Shown: piece after piece, positions 1 through 7,982 of the stretch
Position numbering within the stretch: position 1 is the first letter of the stretch
Layout: every line of letters starts with the position of its first letter
NCBI RefSeq assembly: GCF_009677585.1
Contig: NZ_WKYV01000034.1
Location: 1 to 45,946 of the forward strand
Length of the DNA: 45,946 bases
Direction of reading: 5' to 3'
From: Lactonifactor sp. BIOML-A5
GTDB lineage: Bacteria; Bacillota; Clostridia; Lachnospirales; Lachnospiraceae
Position numbers and translations under genes: made by a program
Notes under the pieces: generated by a model
What the model saw: only the letters and a program-made list of their open reading frames with translations
The model's database searches: none
Told to the model about the DNA's origin: nothing

Positions 1-278
1 GGAGATTTTTTCGGCAGTCAAGGCCGAAAAAAAGTGAGCATGGGCAGAGAATGCACATCAAGCATTCTTTGCACATACGAACGGTGCTCCGGCGGGGATT
101 CCGGTTTTGTCTTAGACTCTCTTCGCGACGGAGGTGTCCCCGGAACTTAAGCCTCCCTCCTGTCCGAACCAGCCAGCCCGCTGCCGCGGGATTTCTCTCA
201 CCGTCCCCCCGCCACCTCACACTTTCCGACTTGAATCACTTTAAGCTGAAGTCCAAGCGCTACAGCACTAAATCCCAA
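1..278. other. Left-edge intergenic stretch, no gene recognised
   Basis: Downstream of the ABC-F gene, which is transcribed leftward and stops at 279. No reading frame here has a convincing ribosome site or family. There is one hairpin-capable inverted repeat, TTTTTTCGGC at 6-15 with GCCGAAAAAA at 23-32. Its T run lies on the 5' side on both strands, so it is not a canonical terminator in either direction. Positions 90-210 are noticeably richer in G+C than the neighbouring genes, which may point to an old, decayed insertion, but nothing identifiable remains. Confidence 0.5.
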
Positions 279-1904
279 TTATTTTCCCAACCGATAATAC
301 TCCTCCGTCACTCTCTCCAGCTCCTCTCTAACCAATTCTACTCTCTCCCCTTTCCTGGGTGCACTTATCCTGGCAGTCAATTCCATCATTTTCATATTTA
401 GCAGTGTCCTTTGCAGCTCCACAGAATCCTCTGCCTTTTCCATACGCCTTTTAGAGGTCTCATACTCCTTCCAATTGCCTTCAAATGTCCGTATCTCACC
501 CTTATCGAAAAACAGGAAACGTTCTCCTGTCTCCTGAGCCAGGTGCCTGTCATGGGTTACGATGAGTAAAGTACCCTTCCACTGTTTTAGCAGCAATTCC
601 AGAGCCTCTGCAGTATACATATCAATGTGATTGGTGGGTTCGTCCAGAATTAAAAAGTTAGCATCCGAGGCCAGCAGCTTTGCCAGCATTACTTTTGCCC
701 GTTCTCCCCCGGAAAGTACAGACACTGGTTTTTCTATATGCCTGGATGTCAGATACAGATTAGCAAGAATAGCCCTGATTACAGACTCCTTTTGGTTGGA
801 CGTAGACCGGACATTCTGCAGTACGGTTTTTTCTGGCTCCAAGGTCTCATGGTCCTGGGCAAAGTACCCCAGCCTGGCTTGTGGGGAGAAGCGTACAGCA
901 GGATCCTGTTCTACTATTTTTCTGATCACAGAAGTTTTCCCCGTGCCGTTTGGCCCCATTATGACCGTACATTTGTTAGCTGATATTTTGAAATCAGCAT
1001 CTTTTATGATAGTCGTTTTGCCGTAAGCAATTTTAATGTGCTCCGCTGTGAGAGCATTTTTTCCCTCCATGGGATACTCAGCCCCCATTTTCATAGATAT
1101 TTTGGGCAAATCTTTTGGCTTTTCTTTCTTCTCCAGCTTATCCAGTCTTTTTTCTATTGCCTTTCCCCTGTTCTGCACATGTCTCTGCTGAATCGCAGCT
1201 GTTCCCTTGTAAAGAATCCACTCACTGCTGCCCATTCGTTTGGGCGGCCTTCTCATCCCCTCCGCCTCATGTTTAATCTGATGCATGGCTGATTCCAGAT
1301 GTTTTTTCTCTGTCTGGAACTGTTCATACTCAAACAGGGCATATTCACGCTCTCTGCTTTTCTGTTCAGACCAAGCGGTAAAATTCCCAGGAAAAACCCG
1401 CAGTTTTTCGTCCTCAATCTCCCAGATGGTATCACATACCTGGTCCAGAAGGTATCGGTCATGGGATACCAGTACAAACGCACCTTTAAAACCCTTCAGC
1501 ATTTTTTCCAGAGTTTCAATTCCCTGCACATCCAGATTCGTTGTGGGTTCATCCGCAAATAAAAGCTTTGTCTCTCGGGAAAATGCTGCCGCAATGGCCA
1601 GCCTTGTCTTTTCTCCCCCGCTCTTGCAGGCAGAGCCTTTGAGGTTCATGCAGCTTAAAAGGTAAGCGCTTGTATCGCCCTCCGTCTCCTGCTCCTGAGT
1701 AATATAGGAAGTACTGCAGGATACTTTAATATCTCCTGCATCAGCCTCAGTCTGTCCGCTGAGAATTTTAAGAAGTGTACTTTTCCCGCATCCATTAGCC
1801 CCTACCAGGCCTATCCTGTCGTGTTCCCCAATTTCTAATTTATCAATAGAAAATAATTTCTGTATTCCGTATCCTTTTTCCAGATTATGTGCTTCTAATA
1901 ACAA
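279..1904 (-). CDS. ABC-F ribosome-protection ATPase, Vga/VmlR-like
   Basis: A 541-residue soluble protein with two ATP-binding domains and no membrane segments, the layout of antibiotic-resistance ABC-F proteins that bind the ribosomal E site and dislodge drugs. Domain 1 has Walker A GANGCGKS (35-42), signature KSGGE and Walker B with DEPTTNLD (near 120-127). Domain 2 has GPNGTGKT (319-326), LSGGE and DEPTNHID. The linker (about 183-262) carries the basic RRPPKRMGSSEW stretch, resembling the Vga/VmlR resistance linker, and its length is near that of VmlR. Translation most likely starts at a TTG at 1904, 7 nt after AGGAGGG. A leader peptide and attenuator-like hairpins lie upstream, as is common for inducible genes of this class. 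The drug class (lincosamide, streptogramin A or pleuromutilin) is inference. Confidence 0.88.
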   Translation of the reverse strand: MLLEAHNLEKGYGIQKLFSIDKLEIGEHDRIGLVGANGCGKSTLLKILSGQTEADAGDIKVSCSTSYITQEQETEGDTSAYLLSCMNLKGSACKSGGEKTRLAIAAAFSRETKLLFADEPTTNLDVQGIETLEKMLKGFKGAFVLVSHDRYLLDQVCDTIWEIEDEKLRVFPGNFTAWSEQKSREREYALFEYEQFQTEKKHLESAMHQIKHEAEGMRRPPKRMGSSEWILYKGTAAIQQRHVQNRGKAIEKRLDKLEKKEKPKDLPKISMKMGAEYPMEGKNALTAEHIKIAYGKTTIIKDADFKISANKCTVIMGPNGTGKTSVIRKIVEQDPAVRFSPQARLGYFAQDHETLEPEKTVLQNVRSTSNQKESVIRAILANLYLTSRHIEKPVSVLSGGERAKVMLAKLLASDANFLILDEPTNHIDMYTAEALELLLKQWKGTLLIVTHDRHLAQETGERFLFFDKGEIRTFEGNWKEYETSKRRMEKAEDSVELQRTLLNMKMMELTARISAPRKGERVELVREELERVTEEYYRLGK

Positions 1905-1905
1905 A

Positions 1906-2004
1906 AAAAATCCCTCCTAAACACTCTGTCCAGAAAGGATTTTTGCATACAAATAGAATGCCGGTATCTAAAAATACCCGCAAAAATACCTGCAAGAAAA
2001 ATCC
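1906..2004 (-). promoter_or_regulatory. Attenuator-like leader RNA of the ABC-F gene
   Basis: Three segments of the leader can pair in two mutually exclusive ways. Segment 1 (1991-2004, inside the leader ORF) can pair with segment 2 (1937-1947). Segment 2 can instead pair with segment 3 (1906-1913), which touches the Shine-Dalgarno sequence and a U tract just before the TTG start. A separate small hairpin (1963-1967 with 1974-1978) places the leader stop codon in its loop. The segments are visible in the sequence. Which state is the ON state, and whether control is by termination or by start-site occlusion, cannot be told from sequence. Confidence 0.6.
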
Positions 2005-2051
2005 GGTGCTGAACAGAGCAAAACAAATAAAAGGGCATCTACCCTTTTCAT
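1968..2051 (-). CDS. 27-residue leader peptide upstream of the ABC-F gene
   Basis: ATG at 2051 and TAG at 1968 enclose 27 codons. The peptide begins MKRVDALLF and ends in an aromatic- and Cys-rich tail, CRYFCGYF. A GGAAA ribosome site lies about 7 nt upstream. The ORF sits between a consensus promoter (2138-2166) and the ABC-F start, and its 3' half overlaps the alternative hairpin segments. Resistance genes of this type commonly use translation of such a peptide, stalled by the drug, to switch on the downstream gene. That role is inferred here from position and structure. Confidence 0.6.
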   Translation of the reverse strand: MKRVDALLFVLLCSAPDFSCRYFCGYF

Positions 2052-2137
2052 TTTAAAGTTTCCTGTTGTTTGCTTTTTGTTCAGACCTTACATTCTCATT
2101 TTCCTGCAGATACCCCGTTCTTTCTTATATTGCTTGT

Positions 2138-2166
2138 AATATAGCATAACTGTTCCGGACTGTCAA
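2138..2166 (-). promoter_or_regulatory. Sigma-A promoter of the leader/ABC-F transcript
   Basis: On the minus strand TTGACA (2161-2166) and TATATT (2138-2143) are separated by exactly 17 nt. This is a perfect -35 and a near-perfect -10. The transcript would start near 2131 and carry about 225 nt of leader before the ABC-F start codon, with the leader peptide inside it. Confidence 0.85.
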
Positions 2167-2258
2167 GGGTTCTGCAAAAGGCATGTGTTATGAATCTATG
2201 ATAATATCACCTTTAGAATCATTTGAGATTATGTCCTTTTTTAACTATAAGAGATAAC

Positions 2259-2272
2259 CGACGTATACGTCG
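2259..2272. repeat. Perfect 14-bp palindrome CGACGTATACGTCG
   Basis: It lies about 60 bp downstream of the DUF2798 stop codon and upstream of the ABC-F promoter. No T run follows on either strand. It could be a protein-binding site or a weak transcript end; nothing else supports a role. Confidence 0.35.
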
Positions 2273-2332
2273 AAAGCCGAGCCTGGAACAAACGGCCATG
2301 CCCGGGAGCATAGCCGCTGATAGGAAACCGTA

Positions 2333-2824
2333 TTAACCGTTCACCTTGCTGTCCATTCGCAAGTGCAGGCGATGAATTGCCAGCCTTGCAATCGGCTGAG
2401 CAATACACATTTCCACAAACAGCGATATAGCAAAGTTGCGCGGCCATTTGAAGAAAAACATTCGGATAGGTTCCCATGTGATAGAGCGCGTTCCAACCCA
2501 TGTACCTATTACAGTCAGCAAAATTGACATCATAAAGACTGTACACAGAATATTAACAACAATATGCGCTTGAAAGCTATCCCCTTTGGATACTATTTTT
2601 GCGGTCAGTTTTTCCGCAGGCACATAGGTCAGCAACACAATCGCAATCACACTCAACCAGATAAACGGCAGGACGGTCAGAACATCTTGATACACATATA
2701 GGTGGAACCCGGCTTCAAAGCAGGTAATCAGCGGAGCGATAATGTTTACCGAGATAATGGAGATAATCCCCATAAACAAAGCGAACTCCTTTTTGTTGCG
2801 TGGTAACTTCATGTAAAATTCCAT
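2333..2824 (-). CDS. DUF2798 family membrane protein
   Basis: A 163-residue integral membrane protein of unknown function, with four predicted membrane segments arranged as two similar halves (each roughly an F-x-MG/S-I-x(3)-M pattern followed by a second helix). This is the two-repeat form of DUF2798. ATG at 2824 is chosen because GAAAGGAG lies 8 nt upstream; an in-frame TTG at 2842 would overlap that ribosome site. A promoter and an 11-bp inverted repeat lie immediately upstream, and a possible remnant of a divergent TetR gene follows at 2993, so repression by a TetR protein is likely to have been the original control. The transport or other activity of DUF2798 proteins is not established. 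Confidence 0.75.
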   Translation of the reverse strand: MEFYMKLPRNKKEFALFMGIISIISVNIIAPLITCFEAGFHLYVYQDVLTVLPFIWLSVIAIVLLTYVPAEKLTAKIVSKGDSFQAHIVVNILCTVFMMSILLTVIGTWVGTRSITWEPIRMFFFKWPRNFAISLFVEMCIAQPIARLAIHRLHLRMDSKVNG

Positions 2825-2855
2825 TGTCCAGACTCCTTTCAAGGGAAAAAAATAA

Positions 2856-2880
2856 GCGTGAAATCATACTGATTTCACGC
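2856..2880. promoter_or_regulatory. Palindromic operator, 11-bp arms
   Basis: GCGTGAAATCA (2856-2866) and its exact reverse complement (2870-2880) are separated by 3 nt. The element lies between the promoter and start codon of the DUF2798 gene and faces the TetR-like remnant, the usual position and symmetry for a TetR-type repressor site. It could also form an mRNA hairpin, but no T run follows. Confidence 0.6.
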
Positions 2881-2913
2881 TGAACCATTATACGCGCTCT
2901 TTGAACAAGAAAT

Positions 2914-2943
2914 ATTATACCACACGCTTTCTGGAAATTTCAA
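2914..2943 (-). promoter_or_regulatory. Promoter of the DUF2798 gene
   Basis: On the minus strand TTGAAA (2938-2943) and TATAAT (2914-2919) are spaced by 18 nt. A second TATAAT lies at about 2887-2892, six bases before the palindromic operator, but has no good -35 partner. Confidence 0.65.
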
Positions 2944-2992
2944 GAACAAAATTTCACACTTCTATTACTTCTTTATTCCATATGAGCACAAA

Positions 2993-3065
2993 ATGACGGC
3001 ACGAAGACCCAGAAAGAGCGAAAAAGCAGTAAAGCCTCATTTTCAAAAGCTATTGACAGAGTTAT
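2993..3065 (+). pseudogene. Possible stump of a TetR-family regulator
   Basis: From ATG 2993 the frame reads MTARRPRKSEKAVKP followed by HFQKLLTELCKRQK, resembling the start of a TetR DNA-binding domain (basic N-terminus followed by the first helix). The similarity then stops: the frame runs into the terminator hairpin at 3066-3098 and on into the antisense of the HAD gene. No good ribosome site precedes it. The divergent position next to an operator-like palindrome fits a deleted local repressor. The stretch is short, so chance similarity remains possible. Confidence 0.35.
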
Positions 3066-3098
3066 GCAAAAGGCAGAAGACAATCCCCTGCCTTTTGC
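3066..3098 (-). terminator. Hairpin terminator after the HAD gene
   Basis: GCAAAAGGCAG (3066-3076) and its perfect complement (3088-3098) enclose an 11-nt loop, starting 6 nt after the end of the HAD gene. The T-rich part lies inside the 3' arm rather than after it. This is the likely end of the TTT-transporter operon. Confidence 0.55.
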
Positions 3099-3103
3099 GG
3101 TCT

Positions 3104-3931
3104 CTAACTTCCTGTCACAAATTTTTCCAGCGCCAGGGCAACCCCTGCATGACGATTGGATGCAGTAACATAATCCGCAGTCTCCTTTATCACGGTAGCC
3201 GCATTTTCTACAGCGACGGTGAATGCCGGCAGTGACATCATGGTTGCGTCATTCTCACTATCTCCGAAAATCATAACCTGATTGAGAGGGATTTCTAAAA
3301 AGGCTGCTAACCATCGAACAGCATTTCCTTTATTCGCTCTTTTGTTTGTAATCTCCAAATTGTTATACAGCGAAGAAGTGACAGCAATATCCCCTCTGCT
3401 TCCAAGCAGCATTCTTATTCCTTCTTTCGCCCTGAGATCCGAAAAATACAGATTAATCTTTTCAATCCCTGTTCCCTTGTTTCTCACATACTCTATCACA
3501 TCACCTACAGCCTGTCTTGTTTTTCTCATCATTCTGCAAATCTCCGGTTCTATTCCATAATCCTCCAGATGGGTCAGAAATCTGCTTTCAGACTTGCCGG
3601 TGCCGTCTGCAAAAACGTCGTATATAAGGGAATATGGTGTTACCTCCTCTAACACATCCACTGCCAGCAGAGGGCTTAACAGCTCTCTCTTTATCCACTT
3701 GTTTTCCTGCAAATCAATAATCTCTGCACCGTTGGCCAGAATCGCATATCGCACCAAGGAAATCAGCTCTCTGCATTCTTTGAGCCCTAAAAGATTCCTA
3801 CCCGTAGCTGGTATGATTTCGATGTTCCGGGTTCTGCATTTTTTTAAGGCTTCCAGGGTTCTGTCAGAAATTCTTTTCTTCTCATCCAGCAGCGTATGAT
3901 CCAGATCTGTGATAATTGCTTTTATCTCCAT
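3104..3931 (-). CDS. Cof-type HAD-superfamily phosphatase
   Basis: A 275-residue cytosolic hydrolase of the HAD IIB (Cof) type, which dephosphorylates sugar phosphates or other small phosphoesters. The nucleophile motif DLDHTLL sits at residues 9-15 and the acidic motif GDSENDATMM near residue 223, both typical of Mg-dependent members. Length matches the family. It begins 27 nt after the aldehyde dehydrogenase stop and is followed by a terminator, so it is probably the last gene of the leftward operon. The ribosome site is weak, but no better start is present. The substrate is unknown; operon context suggests a sugar-acid phosphate, which is inference. Confidence 0.85.
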   Translation of the reverse strand: MEIKAIITDLDHTLLDEKKRISDRTLEALKKCRTRNIEIIPATGRNLLGLKECRELISLVRYAILANGAEIIDLQENKWIKRELLSPLLAVDVLEEVTPYSLIYDVFADGTGKSESRFLTHLEDYGIEPEICRMMRKTRQAVGDVIEYVRNKGTGIEKINLYFSDLRAKEGIRMLLGSRGDIAVTSSLYNNLEITNKRANKGNAVRWLAAFLEIPLNQVMIFGDSENDATMMSLPAFTVAVENAATVIKETADYVTASNRHAGVALALEKFVTGS

Positions 3932-3958
3932 TGTCTTGTCCAGTTTCCGGGATAAGCC

Positions 3959-5395
3959 TTACGGGGTAAGGGTGATTCGTTTTACATAGTAATATTCCTT
4001 CAGAGAATAGGAAGACCAGTCCTTCCCCACTCCGCTTTCCTTTATGCCGCCGTGGGCGTAGGGCAGAGGGGAGCCGCCGCCCCACACATTGACAATAACC
4101 TCACCAGCCTCCAGCTGTTCAGCCAGTTCGAACGCCTGGTGCATATCATTGGTGTATACGTAGGCGGAAAGACCGTACCTGGTATCATTTGCCAGGGCAA
4201 CGGCATCTTCGGGGGAGTGATACGTAAGTACCGGAAGAACCGGGCCAAAAATTTCTTCCTGACATACCCGCATGCTGTTATGTACCTGTGTAAGAAGCGC
4301 CGGCATCATATAATTCCCCTCCGGTCTGTCTTCCGGAATATTCCCGCCGCACCGAAGTTTGGCCCCTTGTTTTACAGCTTCCTCTACGAGACGCATCACC
4401 CTGTTCCTGTCCTCCGGGGTGATCAGCGGACCCATAGTCGCCCCATCTTCTCTGCCCCATCCCAGTTTGCATGCCTCAAACTTTTTCTGCACAAGGCTGC
4501 AGAATTCCTCTGCCACAGATTCGTGTACAATAGCCCGGTTCACACTAGTGCACACCTGTCCGCAGTTATTCATCTTCATAGATGCAACAAAATTAGCCGC
4601 CTTTTCCACATCCGCATCCGGGAGCACCACTGCCGGAGCATTGCCCCCCAGTTCCAGAGAATACGTCTTAATGCTGGTACTGGACTCCTGTATCATCTTT
4701 CTGCCTGTGGCAGAGGATCCAATCAAGGTAATCAGCCTGGGAACAGGACTCTGATTGAGCACTGCTGCCACTTCCTCCGATGGACCTGCCACAATGTTAA
4801 TAACTCCTGCAGGGAACTGGATAGAGGCCGCGATTTCCCCCACCTTCAGCGCGGAAAGAGGCGTAAGAGAGGACGGCTTTATTATACAAGTACATCCGGA
4901 AGCCAGTGCTGGTCCCAGCTTTGCCCCTACATTGAGAAGCGGCATATTCCACGCAAGATGCCCCACCACAACACCTATGGGGCGGTATTCGTGGAGGTGG
5001 TAAGTGGCATGATTAGAATTATAATCGGGAATACTGATACCTGTCAGACGCTTTGCCTCCTCCCAGTAGAAATCCAGGGCGTCGATTAAAATGTGATAAT
5101 CTCTGGAAGCTGCGAACAGAGGTTTTCCTGTCTCCATGCTTAAGATATCTACAAGTTCCTCTTCCTTTTTTAAAAGCGCCGCTTTTAATTTATGGATCCA
5201 GTTTCCCCTCTCTGTCAGGGATAATGCAGACCACGTTAAAAACGCCTTCTGCGCACTTTCCAGGGCAGAAAGTGTCTGTTGCTTATCCGCTGTTTTTAGC
5301 TGGCAGATCTCTTTTCCGGTGCCAGGATTGTAGATACATTTCCCCCTGCCTTTCCCTTCTTCTAATTCTCCGCCGATATATTGGTAAAACTTCAT
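3959..5395 (-). CDS. NAD(P)-dependent aldehyde dehydrogenase
   Basis: A 478-residue member of the aldehyde dehydrogenase superfamily, oxidising an aldehyde to the acid through a covalent thioester. Asn150 (in AWNMP), Glu248 (in LELGGNAP) and the catalytic Cys282 (in GQVCTS) are all present, as are the coenzyme-binding KPSS and GS(S)ATG loops. The overall pattern is closest to succinate-semialdehyde/lactaldehyde dehydrogenases, but family members differ little and the substrate is not readable. The start has AGGAGG 9 nt upstream. It lies 19 nt after TctC in the TTT operon, which also encodes an aldolase and an iron alcohol dehydrogenase. A likely job is to oxidise the aldehyde released by aldol cleavage. 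Confidence 0.9.
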   Translation of the reverse strand: MKFYQYIGGELEEGKGRGKCIYNPGTGKEICQLKTADKQQTLSALESAQKAFLTWSALSLTERGNWIHKLKAALLKKEEELVDILSMETGKPLFAASRDYHILIDALDFYWEEAKRLTGISIPDYNSNHATYHLHEYRPIGVVVGHLAWNMPLLNVGAKLGPALASGCTCIIKPSSLTPLSALKVGEIAASIQFPAGVINIVAGPSEEVAAVLNQSPVPRLITLIGSSATGRKMIQESSTSIKTYSLELGGNAPAVVLPDADVEKAANFVASMKMNNCGQVCTSVNRAIVHESVAEEFCSLVQKKFEACKLGWGREDGATMGPLITPEDRNRVMRLVEEAVKQGAKLRCGGNIPEDRPEGNYMMPALLTQVHNSMRVCQEEIFGPVLPVLTYHSPEDAVALANDTRYGLSAYVYTNDMHQAFELAEQLEAGEVIVNVWGGGSPLPYAHGGIKESGVGKDWSSYSLKEYYYVKRITLTP

Positions 5396-5414
5396 AATTC
5401 ACTTCCTCCTTTTC

Positions 5415-6467
5415 CTATTTTGCCAGTCCTGCTTCCTCAAGAATGGGTACGTAGGTATCCACCTCTTCCTTCAGCCACGCTGTATATTCGTCTGCCCCCC
5501 TCCATATCATATTGGTATTCTGGGAAGTGACATATTCTTTGTACTCCTCACTGTCTACTGCATTCCTGAATGCCTTTTCCAGTACCGCAATGACATCCGA
5601 TGGGGTACCCTTTGGCGCCACGAATCCACGGGTTGAATACACCTCACAGTCCCACCCGGATTCCCTGGCTGTCGGGACATCCGGATAGCTCTCCTGCCTT
5701 TCCGCTGTAAGCGAGGCAATAAATTCTATATCTCCGGAATCCAGCTGGGCGATACAGTCCACAGGGCAGGATACCGCCACATCAATATCCCCATTTGCCA
5801 GTGTCAGGCCAAGTCCCACACCGCCCCCCGCATTCGGCACTACATTAACTTCGATTCCAGCCACACTGCAGAACTTCAGAATAGCCATGTGCCACATCCC
5901 GCCAGCCTGTCCGGTTCCCCAGCTTAGTTCTCCCGGATGAGCCTTTGCATACTCTACCAGTTCCGGTAAATTTGTAAACCTTTCCTCCCCTTTTTTGATA
6001 AACAGGGAAGCTCCGTCAAAATTAACAGAACAGATTGCCTCGACATCCTCTCTGGAAAGCTCTGAGTATCCCAGGGCCTTCAGGGTAGCCAGATTCGTCA
6101 TATTCATGGCAATGGTATATCCGTCTGCCTCAGAATCTGCCATCTGCTGCAGTCCGATAGAAGTAGAACCGCCTTCTACGTTTGTACATACGAACGGAAC
6201 ACCCAAATCCTTTTCCATAACAGAGGTCAGTACACGGGCAATCAGATCGCTTCCGGTACCTACACCCTGAGGGATAATCACCTCGATCTTTTTGCTGGGA
6301 TAGTCTGAACTCCCGTCTTCACTCTTTGCAGCATTGCCTGATGTTTCTTTCTGCTGTGAATCTTTTTCTGCAGATGCAGCTTTTTCCCCGGAATCATTTC
6401 CGCATCCGGCCATAATCATAACTGCTGCCACTGCAATACCCAAGATCTGAAAAAATCTTTTTATCAT
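5415..6467 (-). CDS. tctC: TctC-type substrate-binding lipoprotein (TTT system)
   Basis: A 350-residue extracytoplasmic receptor of a tripartite tricarboxylate transporter. The N-terminus is a lipoprotein signal: KR, a hydrophobic stretch, then the lipobox IMAGC with the acylated Cys near residue 22. A Ser/Lys/Glu-rich tether follows. The body shows the family's IEVIIPQGVGTGSD opening (the phosphate/carboxylate-binding loop region), GTGQAGGMWH and the late RGFVAPKGTP motif. The start overlaps the TctA stop by 4 nt (ATGA), with GAGGAGG 7 nt upstream, so the two are translationally coupled. Family ligands are carboxylates (citrate, dicarboxylates, sugar acids); the ligand here is unknown. Confidence 0.9.
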   Translation of the reverse strand: MIKRFFQILGIAVAAVMIMAGCGNDSGEKAASAEKDSQQKETSGNAAKSEDGSSDYPSKKIEVIIPQGVGTGSDLIARVLTSVMEKDLGVPFVCTNVEGGSTSIGLQQMADSEADGYTIAMNMTNLATLKALGYSELSREDVEAICSVNFDGASLFIKKGEERFTNLPELVEYAKAHPGELSWGTGQAGGMWHMAILKFCSVAGIEVNVVPNAGGGVGLGLTLANGDIDVAVSCPVDCIAQLDSGDIEFIASLTAERQESYPDVPTARESGWDCEVYSTRGFVAPKGTPSDVIAVLEKAFRNAVDSEEYKEYVTSQNTNMIWRGADEYTAWLKEEVDTYVPILEEAGLAK

Positions 6468-7966
6468 TCTGCTTCCTCCTCTTTACTCCTTTTTGCTTTC
6501 CTGGTTTTTATCACTTTTCTGGTTTTGGGGACAACAACCATAGCGATTGTCAGCGCCCAGAATACACAGGGAATCGGCCTGAAAAATATAGCATAATTCC
6601 CCTGGGACATGGTCAAAGCCGAACGAAAATTTGTCTCTGCAAGAGCTCCCAGTACCTGACCGAGGATCAGTGCAGAGGTGGATATCCCTACTTTGTCCAT
6701 AAAAAATCCCAGAATGCCGAAAATAACCATGACATAAATATCAAATACTTTATTAGAAGACGCGTAGGAGCCAATTACACATGCCATAAGAATCAAAGGC
6801 ATTAAAATCTTTTTGTCTGTATTAATAAGCTTCGCAAACCAGCGGGCCGCCAGCAGTCCAATGATAATCATGAAAATATTAGCTATTATTGTATATACAT
6901 ATACGCTGTACACAACCTCCGGCGTCTCCTGGAAAATCATCGGCCCCAGACGTATTCCGTGGATGGCAAAAGCTCCCAGAATAATGGCTGTAACCGCATC
7001 CCCCGGAACCCTCAGAGCAAGCATAGGGATCAATGCGCCGCCCACAGTGGCGTTGTTGGCACACTCCGGCGCTGCAATTCCCTCAGGAATGCCTGTCCCG
7101 AATTTTTCAGGATGTTTGGAATTGCTCTTCTCACTGTTATAAGCCACAAATGCAGCTATAGGACCTCCTGCTCCCGGAAGAGCGCCTATGATAGTTCCTA
7201 TAATAGAACAGCGCAGCAGCACCCCTTTTAATTTTCCCAGTACCCCCCATCCCGGGAAAATCCTGTCTATTTTCTGCTGCTGCTTCTTTTCGGAGTCAAT
7301 CGTAAACAGCTGATTCATAATCTCAGACACACCAAACAAGCCAATAAGTGCAGGAACCATGCCAATACCGCTCATAAGATTCTGTGTACCAAAAGTAAAT
7401 CTGGGAATCCCTGTAAGGTTGTCCATTCCAATTGTGGTGATAAATACTCCAATGATAGCTCCCAGAAGCCCTTTCAGAAGAGAATCTGCAGACGCATTCG
7501 CAATCACACAGAGTCCGAACACAGCAATCACAAAATATTCCGGATAGGTAAACTTTGCTGCAATCCTGGCAATGGCCGAGCATCCCACAATCAGAAAAAT
7601 ACAGCTCACAATACCGCCGAAGAAAGATGATACCGTAGAAATTCCAATAGCCTTTCCGCCCTCGCCTCTGCAGGACATAGGATATCCGTCCAGAGCAGTC
7701 ATAACCGCAGAAGAGGTTCCCGGAATTTTCATCAAAATAGCAGATATGGACCCTCCGTACACTCCTCCTACAAAGATTCCCAGCAGCATTGCTATGGCAC
7801 TGCCTGATTCCATCCCAAAGGTAAATGAAGTCAGTACTGCTACAGCCATTGTGGCAGTCAATCCTGGTATAGAGCCTACCGCGATTCCCAGCACTACTCC
7901 TACCAGTACCAGACATATTGTCCCAAAGGACAAGGTGGAAAGAACCGATGATATGGTCGCCAGCAT
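6464..7966 (-). CDS. tctA: TctA large permease subunit (TTT system)
   Basis: A 500-residue polytopic membrane protein with about 11-12 membrane segments, the cation-coupled translocator of a tripartite tricarboxylate transporter. Hallmarks are GSIPGLTATMAVAVL near the N-terminus, LPGAGGPIAAFVAY in the middle and APECANNA, all conserved in TctA. ATG 7966 is preferred, with AAGGAAGG 7 nt upstream; the in-frame GTG at 7972 lies on top of that ribosome site. Gene order tctB-tctA-tctC is complete here, and the stop overlaps the tctC start. Confidence 0.93.
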   Translation of the reverse strand: MLATISSVLSTLSFGTICLVLVGVVLGIAVGSIPGLTATMAVAVLTSFTFGMESGSAIAMLLGIFVGGVYGGSISAILMKIPGTSSAVMTALDGYPMSCRGEGGKAIGISTVSSFFGGIVSCIFLIVGCSAIARIAAKFTYPEYFVIAVFGLCVIANASADSLLKGLLGAIIGVFITTIGMDNLTGIPRFTFGTQNLMSGIGMVPALIGLFGVSEIMNQLFTIDSEKKQQQKIDRIFPGWGVLGKLKGVLLRCSIIGTIIGALPGAGGPIAAFVAYNSEKSNSKHPEKFGTGIPEGIAAPECANNATVGGALIPMLALRVPGDAVTAIILGAFAIHGIRLGPMIFQETPEVVYSVYVYTIIANIFMIIIGLLAARWFAKLINTDKKILMPLILMACVIGSYASSNKVFDIYVMVIFGILGFFMDKVGISTSALILGQVLGALAETNFRSALTMSQGNYAIFFRPIPCVFWALTIAMVVVPKTRKVIKTRKAKRSKEEEAE

Positions 7967-7982
7967 ACACACACCTTCCTTT

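Noticed and set aside
51..401. Rightward frame of 116 codons at the left edge
   Set aside because: Low-complexity Ser/Arg/Pro translation, no ribosome site, and its end runs antisense into the ABC-F gene.
279..1904. ABC transporter exporting antibiotics
   Set aside because: There are no membrane segments in the protein and no permease gene next to it; the linker and leader fit ribosome protection.
2241..2546. Leftward frame of 101 codons overlapping the DUF2798 gene
   Set aside because: Same strand but a different frame of a clear membrane-protein gene; no ribosome site.
4052..5089. Long rightward open frame of 345 codons
   Set aside because: It lies wholly antisense to the aldehyde dehydrogenase gene, has no ribosome site and no family-like pattern; it is a shadow of the real gene.
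7323..7970. Leftward 215-codon frame inside tctA
   Set aside because: Out-of-frame reading of tctA with an unnatural Cys/Ser/Arg-rich translation.
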